A DNA stretch of 64,000 nucleotides from Cymbidium sinense (Eukaryota; Streptophyta; Magnoliopsida; Asparagales; Orchidaceae), in contig CM038214.1 of assembly GCA_021442155.1 (NCBI GenBank), positions 27,404,450-27,468,449 of the forward strand, read 5' to 3'. The translations under genes were made by a program, and so were the position numbers. The notes under the pieces were generated by a model. That model did no database searches and was not told the DNA's origin. It worked only from the letters and a program-made list of their open reading frames with translations. Positions 1 to 12,050 of the stretch are shown piece by piece. Positions within the stretch are counted from its first letter, which is position 1, and the number at the start of each line of letters is the position of its first letter.

Positions 1-194
1 ACATCGTGGGATTCTTATGAACCACATGAGGATTATTGCTAGAACTAAAATAAAATTTGTGACTTGTTTAAAGCCAATTTAATTCATCACAAACATTTTA
101 AAGGATGTAAATCAGAGCTAATAAAGGCCTCAACCTTCCGGACCTACTTACTATCAAAATGATAGAATGGTTTTGGAAAAACCTCTTGATCATA

Positions 195-560
195 TTATTA
201 AAATTAATATGATGGCTCTGTCTCTCATAATGGCTCACGGTTGTGGAGGCATTTTCAAATTCTAAGGGTATAGTCCTATGTGCATTTGCTTATCCCCTTA
301 TTTCCGACTCCCTTATCTTGAGCTTATGGCGGTCCACAAAGCTCTAGAAATTTGTCTTCAAAAGGCGGCTCAATATTTGGATAGAGGTGGATGCTCTTCT
401 CTTGATTGACCTTTTGACTTCTACAAATATGAGCAATCTTGGTTTGTACTACCTCCTCAAGCAAACTAGGGTTCTTCTCTCTCTGAATTTTACCATCACT
501 CATGTTTGGCGTGAAGGTACTTTGTCTTGATTACCTTGCAAATCTGGGTGCACGATTAGA
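195..560 (+). pseudogene. LINE RNase H domain, broken
   Basis: Reading across frames gives the RNase H order of plant LINEs: a glycine-rich GCGGIF strand near 242-262, ELMAVHKALEICLQK at 320-364, IWIEVDALLLIDLL near 379-420, and ITHVWREGT followed by a degraded 'AD-LA' segment near 490-550. The family normally ends with H-x-x-R-E-x-N and an A-D pair; here the stretch has HVWREG and then a stop. Several frame changes and stops (for example after LLLIDLL and after REGTLS) show it is not functional. RNase H in these elements removes RNA from the RNA/DNA hybrid during target-primed reverse transcription. Confidence 0.75.
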
Positions 561-2103
561 TAGTGTCATCTTCTTTGATCAATCTACATTACCCAAATAC
601 TTACATGGTCTGGTTAACTTGGACAATTCTGGGCTTCCTTACCTTAGAATCTAATTCTCCTCTTCGCCTCCCTTTTTTCTGGTTTTCTGTTTCCTTGTGT
701 TCTTTATGGATACTCCTCATAGATATCATTGCTGTCTTGTGCTCTTTACCATGACTTGTTGCCTTTACCCCTTCTCCTTTAGATGGAAGAATTTTGTTTT
801 TGGCATTTTCAATATTATGGGGCAGATGTTGAACTATATGCACATCAATATCTTGAATTGGAACCCAGTTGAGCCATGTGTTACATTCTTGGTTTTATAA
901 CCAATCCCACTTGGGACTTTAATTTCATTGATACATTCATTTTAAACGAGAGAATTAACCATTTTGGAGGAAGTTATCTATTTTGATGGGCTTAGATTTT
1001 AGTACTAACTTCTTTAACCAATTTTTCTCTCGATAATATGGCTTGGAGCATTGTTACTACCTATGTTGCTTCTAGCAGCGGATTAGTGTGCATTATCTTT
1101 GGTTGCAATTTTATTTTGATGATTATAGTACTTCTTTGATGCTTACATCCTTGGGACTCTTTCCTCCCAAAGGCCTAATTCATAAAGGTTTCATCACTTA
1201 TCTGAAAGGATTTTGGTTGGTTGTTGCTTGAGGACTTTTCACAGTACCGTCCTTACTTATATAATGCCTAACCTTAGCATGCTTTCACGCAAGGAAGAAA
1301 TTGTAATACGGTCTCTTTTAATGGTTATTTTGGTCAAATCCTTGTCTTGGAATGGATGGGGTTTAATTACCTTTTGGGTTTTGAGGTTTGCCATGGTTGT
1401 TTGTTGATTTGTTTGTTGATTTGGTTTTAATCCCTTTGGGTTCAGTGCAGTATTTTTTTGCTCTCTGATTTTCCTCCTATTTTTTGCCATCTTGCACACT
1501 CTTGTTTTAGCAAGTTCTGGTTTTGGACCTTTATTGTCTTAAAATTCTTGCTTGGTAATGATGTCTCTACTTGGAATCATCTTCTTATTTTATATTCTAG
1601 TGGCTTACAATGTTGCATTAGTTGCTCTGATGGGAGTGACTTTTGATTGCGGATTATTTCTAATGGGTTCTTTGCTCAATTGGTGGCTGTGCATCATATT
1701 TACAGTCATTATTTATATTGTAATCCTGTATCTATTGGGTTTATGTTGTTACCTTCTTGGATTGGAGTGTCATTTACGTTTGAGAGGTATATATTTTGTT
1801 GTTCTTTGCTTTAAGACTTTGGATGTTTGTGGATTTGGTTTATCTGATTAGTTGTCTCTGGGCTACTATCTTAACCTGCTATAGTATCCCTTTTAGTGCT
1901 GGTAGTATTGTGCAGATCACTATGCCTAATCAACTGTTCTACTTGAACTTAACCTATGGCTTGTATACTCTCAATGATTGTTATTATGGCAAGCCTGTGG
2001 GGTATTTCTGCAAGGATTATGGGCTGAATTGGGATATTGTTGCTGCTATTATGAATGTTCCTTCTTGGATGTTGTTGCCTTTTGCTGTCTTGTTTTCTAG
2101 GTT

Positions 2104-2390
2104 GATTGTTGATCTAGATTATCGAATTGTTGAACATTTCTATTGGGCTGCTCTACTTTTTTCTTGGGTGCTAATTTTAGATGGTTGCGATTCATTTCTG
2201 TGTTGAGCTATCTTTGTGTTGCCTTTTCTTTGTCTTATTTTTGGGTGATTGTTGATCCGGATTATCGAATTGTGGCCAGCTATTGGGCTGCTCTAACCAT
2301 TTTTACTGGGTGCTAATTTCAATTGGTTCCAGTCCATTTCTGTGTTGAGCTTTGCTGTGTTGCCTTTTGCTATCTTATTTTGCATTCTAT
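2104..2390 (+). repeat. 143-bp tandem duplication in the LINE A 3' region
   Basis: The segment starting 'gattgttgatc' at 2,104 is repeated at 2,247. Both copies carry 'gattatcgaattgt', 'tattgggctgctct', 'gggtgctaattt' and 'catttctgtgttgagct' in the same order. The copies differ at scattered positions, so the duplication is not recent. Confidence 0.75.
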
Positions 2391-3324
2391 TGCTTTTTGG
2401 GATATTAATAATTGTTTCTACTGTTTCATATCCTGAAAGCTTCATTTATATATCATATGATTAGGATGGTGTTAATTATAGGCTCATTGACATGATTAGC
2501 AGAATTTCACCAAGTTGTCTCCTCTGCAATTTTCTTGTGGAGGGATTATATGTTGGATTGCTTTCTTTCTTGGAAATGGCTATTGATGTGATTCTGGCTA
2601 AGATGGCTCACTCTCTTATGTTTATGTATTCTCATGTCAAGATGCATATATTGATGATATTTCTCTTGAATGAGATGTCCTATCCTTCAGCTATTAGCAA
2701 TTCTCTATATACTTTAGACAAGATTTTGCTTAGGTTTGCAGGTAGTAAAGCTCACAAGAATAACATCAACTGGGTGCTACCTTCTCCGCAGTTTGTTGGC
2801 TATGATGGTCGTGATGATCTCACTTCCTATTGGTTGGTGGTAGCTCATGTGATGTAACCCTTCTCGAAGTTTGGATGCTCATACTTGCATCGCTAGCGGA
2901 TGTGATTGAGCCGATCCTTCTATCACAATTCCTTACTAACACACTCATATTATATTGTTTTCTTCAATCTTTTTGTTTGTATTACCTTAACTATTCTAAT
3001 CTCCCTCTTATTATAACTTTACAGGTGATTCTCTCTCCCTCTTTGCAGGTCTGCTCCAGATTATCATGCATTCCCACATCCTCCAGAGCATTGGCTTTAT
3101 TCTTATTTAAGCTTATTATGTTAACCATCTTGTATCTTTTGATTATTTTTATGCTTTCTTTTACTCTTGGATGTACTTAGATAGGGGATTTACTCTTTAG
3201 GCTGATTGTAGCTCTTTGAGCAGTAGTTCTGGAGTTCATCTCCTTTTAAGGACCTTGTAACCCTTTTTTTTGTGGATAAAATACACACATGGGCTTCCTT
3301 AAAAAAAAAAAAAAAAAAAAAAAA

Positions 3325-4460
3325 CCTACAACTCTAAACCTAAACCCTAAAAAAAACCCTAAACCCTAAACTTTAAAGTCTAAAACCTAAACACTAAACC
3401 CTAAACTAAACCCACCTAAACCTAAACCCTAGCCACAAACCTAAACCCTAAAAGTCTAAACACTAAACCACAACTAACCACTGACTACCCTAAATCTTAA
3501 AATCCTAAACCCTAAACCTAAACCCTAAAACCCTAAACTCTAAACCCTAAACCCTAAACCATAAATGCTAAAACCTACAGTTATAAACCCTAAAACTCAA
3601 ACCCTAAACCTAAACCTAAAAATAAAATTAAATAAAAAATAGAAACTAAATTAAAAAATTAAATAAAAACCTAAACTAAAAAAATTAAATAAACCTAAAA
3701 ATAAAAAACTTAAATAATATAAAAACTAAATGTAAAACCTAAAATAAAATAAAACAAAACCTAAATAGAAACCTAAACCTAAAAAGTAAACCTAAAAATA
3801 AATAAAAATAACCAAAACATAAAAGAAACAAAATAAAATAAACATAAACATAAACTAAAATAAATAAAACCTAAACCTAAACCTAAAATGATTTAAACTG
3901 ACACCCTAAACTAAATAAAATAAAATAAACTAAAATAAACCTAAACCTAAACTAAAAAATAAAATTTAAAAATAAACCTAAAATAAAAATCTAAAATCGA
4001 AACCTAACAAAATTAAATGAAAACCAAAATCTAAACCTAAAAATGAAAATAAAACCTAAACCTTAAAAATAAAATAAAAATAAAACTAAATTGAAAAATA
4101 AACATAAAAATAAACCTAAATCTAAACCAAAAAAATAAACTATAATAAAAAAACCTAAACAAAAATAAAAAAACCTAAAATAAATAAATTAAACTAAATA
4201 AAAATAAAAAATAAACATAAATAAAAAGAAAAGATACAATTAACTAAAATAAATAAAAATAAACTAAATAAACTAAATACTTAATTTAAAAAAATAACCC
4301 TAAACCTTAAAATCATAAACCTTAAACCTTAAACCCAAACCCTAAATCCTAAACCTAAACTATAAACCCTAAATCCTAAACCATAAACTCATAAACCCTA
4401 ATCCTACCCCAACCTACCCCTAAATCCTAAACCACACTACAACCCACCCTAAATCTAAAC
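3325..4460 (+). repeat. Interstitial telomere-like repeat (CCCTAAA), degenerate
   Basis: Plant-type telomere heptamers are recognisable on the + strand, densest at 3,340-3,620 and 4,290-4,450. Units vary (CCTAAA, ACCCTAAA, CACTAAA, CATAAA). The middle, 3,620-4,290, has decayed into an A-rich mix of AAAATAAA and CCTAAA. Copies are too diverged to be a working chromosome end, so this is an old interstitial or subtelomere-derived array. It lies directly between the A tract of LINE A and the 5' edge of LINE B. Confidence 0.85.
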
Positions 4461-6347
4461 TTATTTTCACTTCTTGGGTTATATTTTGACTTCTTGCTTT
4501 TGGTGGTTTCTACATAGTGGTTTCTATCTTTCTAGCCTAGATTGGCTTAGTTTTTTCAACCTGGTGCTATCTTCTCTAGCATGTTACTCTTATTGATGGT
4601 GGATGAGATGGTTTCTGCTCTAGCTTTATTCTATTTTCTGCACTAGTTGGTTTGTTGGCTCCCTTCTTGAGCTCGAATTACTGTTTGTTGGTTTCTCATG
4701 GTTGAATGGGTGTCCTTCCTTGTGAGAACTACTATTGGTTGTTGCCTTTCTAGGCCTCCTTTTGGAGAGTTTCCTAGCAACTTTTTTAGGGGTTGCCTCT
4801 CAGTTCCTTATTGTTTGTTGCTGGATCTTTCTTTTGCCTTAGTATTTTATTTGGTTATTCTCTTAGGATTAGCCTTTACTGGCTACATTATTTACAGTAG
4901 GTTTTATGTTGTTATTATGCTTCCTATCGGGTTAGTCTTTATTGTTGGGGAAGCTTGTTTTTTGGCTAGTCTTGGCTAGCTGCTGCTATTACCTTTCTAT
5001 GGTGGTTGTGCTTCTTTTGGACCTTTATTGTGTGGTGCTTTCTTGGTTTTCTACTTTTCCTTAGCAACTAGGGATGCATCCTTTGTTGGTTACTTATGAT
5101 GGGTTGTGCTCTAGTGGTTTCCTTATGGTTGTTTTACTTAGTTGGTTTGGTTGGAGGAATTTTAGTTATCCTTGGAGTCTTGGTTGATGTATTTTTTTCC
5201 TTGTTGTTCTTTTCATTTTTCTTGGACAATTTGCTGGAGCCTTTTGATGTGGTGGCCAAACCTTTGCCAATCCTTTTAGATTGGACTTTTTGGTTTCTAG
5301 TGGTTGGTGGCTACCTTTGGCGCACTTTTGTGTGATTGTTTTATCTTCTAGTGATTTGCACTTACTGTAGCTTATGTTTCCTTCAGTTGATGGTTTTATT
5401 TAGTCATTTGTGGTTGCTCACCCTAGTTTGGCTTGGTGACTACTACTTGTTGGGACTTTGGCTTGAAGGCTCCCATCTTGGTTTTGTTGGTTATTTCTCT
5501 ATTAATTGGCATGGGCCTGGTGCTTGCTGATGGTTGGTTCTAGTTTTCCCTGGTTTGGAGCTTGGATGGGTATTTGGATAATGGCTATTGTTGGTGTTCT
5601 GACTTTGTTCCAGCCTCTCTTTAGGTTATTGTGATTAGTCTATTATGGTTTTTGTTTGATGGTTTGGCTACTAGCTGGTTGTTGGCCAGTTGCTCTTTAT
5701 TTAATGGTGCATCATCTAGAACTCTAAAGACTGCTAGTCCTAGTTGTTTACTTGTATCAGGTATGCTGGCTATGATGACTTTGATGTTACTCAATTCTTC
5801 TCTTTGGTTCGTAGAATTACATATGATTGTAACCCTTCTTTATGAAGTTTGGATGGTCATATGTATTGTTTCCCCTTGAGATGATCCTAACTTAGCATGA
5901 GCCTTCTCTTTATAAGCTCTCTCCTTTTGCTCTCTTTATCCTTATCCTTTTTAACTATGACTTTTGCCTTTGTAGTGTTTTGCAGATTTCTTATACAGGT
6001 TGGAACATTATAGAGGGAATGGTCATTACTTAGTCTACCCAAGTGTTGTTTTTGTGGATCTTGCTTACCCTGCTTTCTAAAAGGAATCATGAATTGTTGA
6101 TGACTCATCATTTTACTATTTTCAAGATTTGTTTCAATTTTACTCTATGTCATTTCCTCTTATGCTTTTTAGCTATTTTATTTTCTCTTCTGTATTCTTT
6201 TCTTTTTCTAATGTACTTAGATGGGGGTTTAACTCTTTAGGTTTCTTGTAGTTCTGAGAGCAGTAGAATTTTAGAGCTTTACCCTTTTTAAGGACATTGT
6301 ATCTTTTCTTTTCATGGTAATAAAATTCTTAACTTTCCCCAAAAAAA
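4461..6347 (+). mobile_element. LINE, 5'-truncated copy B, inside the telomere-like array
   Basis: This is a T-rich block of the same texture as the LINE A tail. It starts abruptly at the telomere-like repeat and ends in a short A tract at 6,341-6,347. Its last 550 bases share ordered landmarks with 2,830-3,324 of copy A: 'gtaacccttct', 'gaagtttggatg', 'atgtacttagat', 'gagcagtag' and 'aaggac'. No reverse transcriptase or RNase H remains, as expected for a 5'-truncated insertion. Both flanks are CCCTAAA-like, so it reads as an insertion within the array. Target-site duplications cannot be defined in such repetitive flanks. Confidence 0.65.
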
Positions 6348-6700
6348 TTATCCTAAACCTTAAACAACCCTGAACCCTAATCATTAAACTAAAACTGTAA
6401 CTCCTAAAATCTAAACCCTAAATCCTAAACCCTAAACCCTAAAACCCACAACCCTAAACCATAAACTAACCCTAAACCCTAAAGACTAAGCACTAAACAC
6501 TAAACCATAAGCCATAAACACTAAACCTAAACCCTAGAAGCATAAATCCTAAAACTCTAAAACTTAAACCCTAAACTCTAAACCCTAAACCATAACCTTA
6601 AACCCTAAACTATAAACCCCAAACCCTAAACCTAAACCTAAAGTAACTAAATAAATTAAAAAATATACCTCAGCCCTAAAACCTAATAAACCTAAACCCT
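6348..6700 (+). repeat. Interstitial telomere-like repeat, second block
   Basis: Degenerate CCTAAAC/CCCTAAA heptamers run on the same strand as the first block, starting straight after the LINE B A tract and ending at the edge of the glycine-rich protein pseudogene ('cctaaaccctaag' at 6,691-6,703). If LINE B inserted into one array, the two blocks were once continuous. Confidence 0.85.
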
Positions 6701-6703
6701 AAG

Positions 6704-7125
6704 AATGGGCAGAACCATGATGGCAGGAACATCACCATCAACTAGGCTCAATCCAGATCTTGAAGTGGAGGCGAAGGTAGAGCTGATTATCCATGGTGGT
6801 GGGGATCGGAGTGCGTGGATATGGAGGTGGTGGTCAAAACAGTGGTGGTTATGGAAGCAAGAGGAGCGATGGAGGTTATAGCCATGGTGGTGGCAGAGGG
6901 AGAGATTTTGGATATGATGGTGGATTACGCTACTCAAGCATCGGGGGTGGTTTTGATGAGAACTAAAGAAATTGATGAATGGACAATCGATCTGCTGCAT
7001 ATGGAACTGTGCATTTATAGTAGACACAGTTCTAGTTATCTAGGGTTTTTGATTTGATCTATGCTTGCTCATTTTTTATCTATGGCATTGCTTGTGTCTT
7101 AGAAAACTTGGTGTGTGTGGGGTTT
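6704..7125 (+). pseudogene. Glycine-rich RNA-binding protein (GRP7/GRP2-like) remnant
   Basis: The first frame reads NGQNHDGRNITIN, stop, AQSRS, stop, SGGEGRAD (6,704-6,775). This matches the end of the RNA-recognition motif in plant glycine-rich RNA-binding proteins (M-N-G-Q-x-L-D-G-R-x-I-T-V-N-x-A-Q-S-R). After a frameshift the glycine frame reads GYGGGGQNSGGYG, then SHGGGRGRDFGYDGG, and ends IGGGFDEN with a TAA at 6,964-6,966. The family binds RNA and acts in cold, clock and splicing responses. Here the 5' part of the RRM is missing, cut at the telomere-like array, and two stops and one frameshift interrupt the rest. Sequence from 6,967 to about 7,125 looks like 3' UTR; the Tat LTR begins near 7,130. 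Confidence 0.8.
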
Positions 7126-7129
7126 ATTT

Positions 7130-10100
7130 TTGAGATGTGGGACACCATGCAGATCTTAGGGGTACTTGTTGAAATGATCGAGTATGACATTAAGGAAAGA
7201 TGCATTATCTTGAAAAATAGAAATCATCACCTTATAATTATAATCACTTACTAATAACTCCTAAGGTATGATGGGTCTTCGACTGTACCATAGATCTTTC
7301 CCTACTTTTCATGGAAAAGTAAAGTAGGGTTTATATTAAGCTGGGTTCATTAATTTCCCTATGGAAGCAAGCTTCCATAGTTAATTACATCCTAAGGGAT
7401 GTGAATCCCTTAAGAATACTCTCGATTAAAGTAGCAATTAAAGTCTCTAAAGATTTCAAGGACAGACTATGAAAGAATTAGTTGTATTGGAAAATCAAGT
7501 GGAAAAACTCAAGGAAAAGACTTATTATCGAAGCCAAAGGAAACGAGTAGGGAATGCTCTTGATACTAGAAAACTTAGTAAGCATTTCAACCTATCCTAT
7601 AATTGGGCTTTATAATTTTGAAATTAAAGAGAAGATCAATTTTGTTAAAGTTGATATGTCATTATAAAGCTAAGACTTATAATCCAACAACACAAGATTG
7701 TTGAGATGCCTAAGAGGTGAGGATTTATACTTGTAGCCCAAAATGAAATAACCACCTTGAATCCTAAATCTAGGGAGCTTTAGCATAAGCCAAAGTGTGA
7801 CCTAAATCTATGTGAAATGGGCCTATGGTTTAACTCCATAAGAGAGGATAAACTGTCAGACTACTGAACTTGCAACTGCTTAGAGTGGCAGCCAGCTAAC
7901 ACCTCATATGCTTTAAATCCATGAAGTTCAGTCAAATGATTTGCAAAATTAGTTAAGCTATTATTTAATTAGAAAGAAACTAAAGCTCTTAAACCCACTC
8001 TCTAAGAGACTAGAGCATGAGTGGTATGAGCATATCACTTAGTCTAGTGCAAAATCTTTTCAAATTTTATTTATTTTGATACTTCATTTTGACATAGGAT
8101 TTCAGTTTTTGATGCATACATGCATGATGAAATAAGGTTGCTAGATAAATCAGCAAGAAAGGGGTCTTTTCCAACACAAGGGATGCCCTAACAAGTCAAG
8201 AATTCCACTATTGTGCAATGATGGAAAAGAAATCCCAGGACAAAGCCTTATGGCCAATGCTCATCCTTATCCCCCCATAGCACTAATCATAATTCTTAAT
8301 TCAAAATTAAATTAAAAAAGAAAAGTAAAACTAACTACACCTACAAGATAAGTATTAGCTAAACACACATATAACCCAAGCAATTATATTTATAATTTGG
8401 ACTTAGCACCCTGCACATGGGTAACAAAGCCCACTTGTCCTAACTTTAATTATGCTTAGAGGCTTAAGCAACCTACAAAGAGAGCATTGATATTTACTTT
8501 TAAGTGGTCTCTTAAACATAATCCTCTGCAAAAAATATGATTAGGCAAATCACAGCCTACCATCTAGTCTACAAAACATACACCCTAACATCCAGTCCAA
8601 AATAATACATCACAAAATAAAACATACATCAAAACATGCATCGTCCTAATATAAGGCTAGAAGTGGTGACTTAATCTAATGTGTGTATTAAGTCTTGTGT
8701 GGTATGTCCTAACTAGGCATTAGAGTTAAGATTTTCTATGTGTAAAAAGATTCAACTTAAAGGGTGGTTTCACTTCAAGTGCTTTAATTGATTTGCAAGT
8801 TTTAATTTATATTTTCTTTTATTTCATATGACCTGCACCTAGCAACTAAGTGTTATAAAGAGAAGAAAAGAGGTTTCCCTCTTTCATCCCTACCTTAAAC
8901 CATTTTATATTTAATTCTCTTTAGTGAATAGCTTCTTAGAAATTTTAGATTAATCCTAAGTTTAGGTTCTCTTTAAATAATTATATTCAATGTGAAAGGC
9001 TTCTCAAGATTAATCTAATCAAAATACTATAACATGTCACATGCTAAATCATTCATTTCCATCACATGTAACATGCATATGATTAAGTCTTAAGTATACC
9101 TACACATACAATATGTTTTAGCACACTTGAATGATGGATGTGAGTATGTACATTTGAAGCTTTATATTTCCCCTTTGATTGAACTATTTTATCATATTAT
9201 TTTAAGGCTCTATCTAAATTCTTATACATAAATACATAGAGATGAAATTAAACAGGTACATGTCATTGTTAACCAGGGAAATGAGGTAATCAAATGACCT
9301 CCTTGGGGCTAGCTAAAGCCATGTATTCTCGGGCTATCCATACTATATACCATTACATTCAAACCATATGTAAATTTACATGCATGAACATAAGAAAGAT
9401 ACCTCCAAATCACATAATCAATTAATTCAATCACTTGAATAATTGAAAAGGAAGGATTACCATTCTCTAATTAAATACACACATGTATGTAAAAAAAACA
9501 TAAGCAAGTATGTGCCTTTGTTAAACCAGGGAAGTGAGGTAGTCAAATGACCTCCTTAGGGCTAACTAAAACCTTGTATTCCCGAGATATCCACTATATA
9601 CCGCTTGTCTTAGATACATACACATGTATTCATAATTTGGAGAATCAAAATCATGCAAAAAAAATGATATTTAATTTGATTGAATCATTTATGTATATGA
9701 ATTAAAGCCTCATTGAAATTCTAGTATTGAAATACATAAGAATGAAATATAATGTTGTACATGTCATTGTTAAACCAAGGAAGTGAGGTAATCAAATGAT
9801 CTCCTTGGGGCTAACTAAAGCTTCGTATTCTCGGGATGTCCAGACTATATACCTATTAACATTCTCTCATATAAATCAATACATGAATAAAAGGAAAGCT
9901 TCACTTCACTTACATTTAAGCTATAATCACATACATCTCTTATGTATTTATAGCTAGCATTCATAGCATTTATATCCATTCATTTATAAGCTTTGAAAAA
10001 TACATTTGGATTTAATAGTGATAATAACCATACATATTATAAAATAAATCAACACATGCAAGCTTGACATAAAGGAAAACCATTTGATTTAACTAATTTT

Positions 10101-12050
10101 GAAAAGATGAATATATGATTTTAATTGACATACAACATCTAACATGATTGGAAAGGAATGAATAAGCATAAACATGTGAGTTTATTCAATTAAATTAATT
10201 CCTAAGGATAATCAAATCAAATAAAAGCATTTAAAGAAAACCAAGGCTTTTTAATTATCACTTTCAATTTTATATTTGATTTGGTTTGAAGAAATGAGCA
10301 AAAGTTTGTTGATCCTAACCCATGCCCATGTTTGTGAATTTATTTGGTTTAATAAAGAGTAATTAAGTTGATTTTATGGGTTAATTAGGTTGTACTTACA
10401 TTAAATCCATTAATTTACCCCACTATATTGCCTTAATTTAATATATGAGCCAATGATATGTATATACATTGGATACCTAAGAAATGAAAGAGGCCTAATA
10501 TAATTGGCTCACAATGAAAGATTAATTAAGTTAAGAAACGTAATTAAGTACTTTGATAGTTTTCCCACACATGTGGGTTAACCATAATTTCCTTAAATAT
10601 TTTTAGGTTATTGAACACCTAAAGAACTACCCATGAATTGATTAATTAAGATTTCATGTGATTATAGTTTCAAATTGAATAATTAAGCAATTTAATTAAT
10701 GAATTAAACCATCAATTAATCCCAAATTAATTAATTTTCATTCAAGTGAAATGGACTTTGGGAAATGATTGGGAAAGAGGTTCCAAACTCATCCCATTCA
10801 CTATTTTACAATGATTGGCAAGCTTAATTAATGATTTTCTTACTGTCTAGAATATCAATTAATTACCAATTTAATTAAGAAAGTAATGCAAGTTAAGACA
10901 GCCAATTTCCCTAATTAACAAAGCAATAATTCCCAAGAAAATTATGGGAGGCAGAGGTCATCCCATTAATCATCCTTAGAAAGTTTGGGATTAATTAGTT
11001 AGGTAAATAGAGAGTAATTAAGCTATTTATATTTTTAATCAAATCTAAATTAAGCCTTAATTACTATTTAAAATTAATTCTAAACAATTTTAATTGAATC
11101 TTCTCTAAAATACCTTCAAAATAAATATTTACTTGCATTTTTATGATTTTTCTATGATTTGTTATAGTTTTCCAATGTTTCAATTGATTTAAATGAGTTT
11201 CCATGATTTTGATAAAGTCCATTAATTTATTTTAACTATTTGAACTTCAAAATGTAATATCTCCCAATCCAGAAATCCTTTTGACTTGAAATTTTTATGT
11301 TAGGTAGATTTTAAGCTCAATATTATTCTCCATAAATTTCAAATCAATCTGATGTGTATTTTTGTTTAATTAATGAAATTTGATTTCCTATAAAACTTAA
11401 ATTACGATCAAAATATTCAGTAAAATTTAGGGCTTTTTGATTCATTCGATTCCTCTTAGAAAGATAAATCCAACGTGTCCTTATTTGCAACTTTTAGTTA
11501 AGTATTTTATTTTATTTATAAAGTTTTGAAGTTTTAGGTGTTTTTAATTAATTTTTTAAAAACATAAAATCCCTAATTTCTTACTTAACCCAATCAACGC
11601 CTACGTGGTGTTGACTTGACCACGTGGTGAATAGTGACTGCCTAGCGTGGTGCCACATTAGTAGATGAGAGGGAATGTGGACAAGGTCACACGGATTAGA
11701 TTCGACCATCTGATCATGGATCAAATAGTCCAGGTCGATACGTGCGATCCACGTGATCTGAGTCGTGTTATCCGCCAATCAGATTTGCATGATTCACATA
11801 ATCTGAGCCGTCCATCTCCCTGAACAGGAGGTTGGATGGTTGGTGGGTGATCTAGTGGAAGAGGAAAATATAACACTATTTTGGGAGTGATTTTTTTGAT
11901 TCTTGTAAAAAAATTGAAATTAAAACTTCATTTTAGGCTCGATTTTTCAGGCTATCCGTTGGGGATAAGAGTTTGATGCTATTTCTTATGGCTCCATTGG
12001 GGAGATTAATTTGAATTGTGCCTCGCTAGGGCAAAGTTTGGTTGTTTAAA
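7130..12050 (-). mobile_element. Tat-type Ty3/gypsy LTR, minus orientation (3' LTR)
   Basis: Read on the minus strand this 4.9 kb block is collinear with 20,340-24,840. Matching landmarks on opposite strands are 'ttaattaactatggaag' at 7,360-7,385 against 24,577-24,600, 'cccatcat' with the flanking 'tttacttttccatg' at 7,265-7,320 against 24,645-24,710, and 'agtggtgactta' at 8,660 against 22,795. Directly upstream in minus orientation (12,050-14,300) lies the repeat-rich 3' UTR type that follows integrase in the plus element, which makes this a 3' LTR. Near 11,600-11,760 it has several CACGTG/ACGTGG motifs, in the part corresponding to U3. No TG...CA termini or target duplications could be fixed. 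The block ends within about 80 bp of where the plus LTR would end. Confidence 0.7.
9220..9880 (-). repeat. About 250-bp tandem triplication inside the minus LTR
   Basis: The motif 'accagggaaatgaggta' followed by 'caaatga-ctcctt-gggct' starts at 9,272, 9,525 and 9,774, giving periods of 253 and 249 bp. The plus LTR has a single corresponding copy around 22,080-22,190. The expansion therefore arose in this copy or its lineage after the two LTR lineages split. Confidence 0.8.

Larger units (their letters stand above)
1..3324 (+). mobile_element. LINE (non-LTR retrotransposon), 3' part, copy A
   Basis: The 5' side is cut by the window edge. A C-terminal RNase H domain is readable at about 195-560, as in plant L1-type LINEs. 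After it come about 2.7 kb of T-rich sequence with no recognisable domain, best read as a long 3' UTR, and then a 24-base A tract at 3,301-3,324. The last 150 bases (3,171-3,324) align by eye with the end of copy B at 6,209-6,347: both have 'atgtacttagat', then 'actctttagg', 'gagcagtag' and 'ttttaaggac'. That defines a shared family 3' end. The A tract is followed at once by CCCTAAA-like repeats. The short ORFs in the T-rich part look like chance reading frames, because hydrophobic peptides are expected from T-rich DNA. Confidence 0.75.

Noticed and set aside
563..3180. Series of hydrophobic ORFs (up to 136 codons) resembling membrane proteins
   Set aside because: The region is T-rich LINE 3' sequence; hydrophobic codons follow from composition and the frames do not join into a protein.
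3325..4460. True chromosome end
   Set aside because: The heptamers are heavily diverged, the array is interrupted by LINE sequence, and unrelated DNA continues on the right.
6692..7027. 111-codon minus-strand His-rich ORF
   Set aside because: It is the antisense of the glycine-rich repeat (GGT codons become ACC/CAC); the sense strand explains the sequence.
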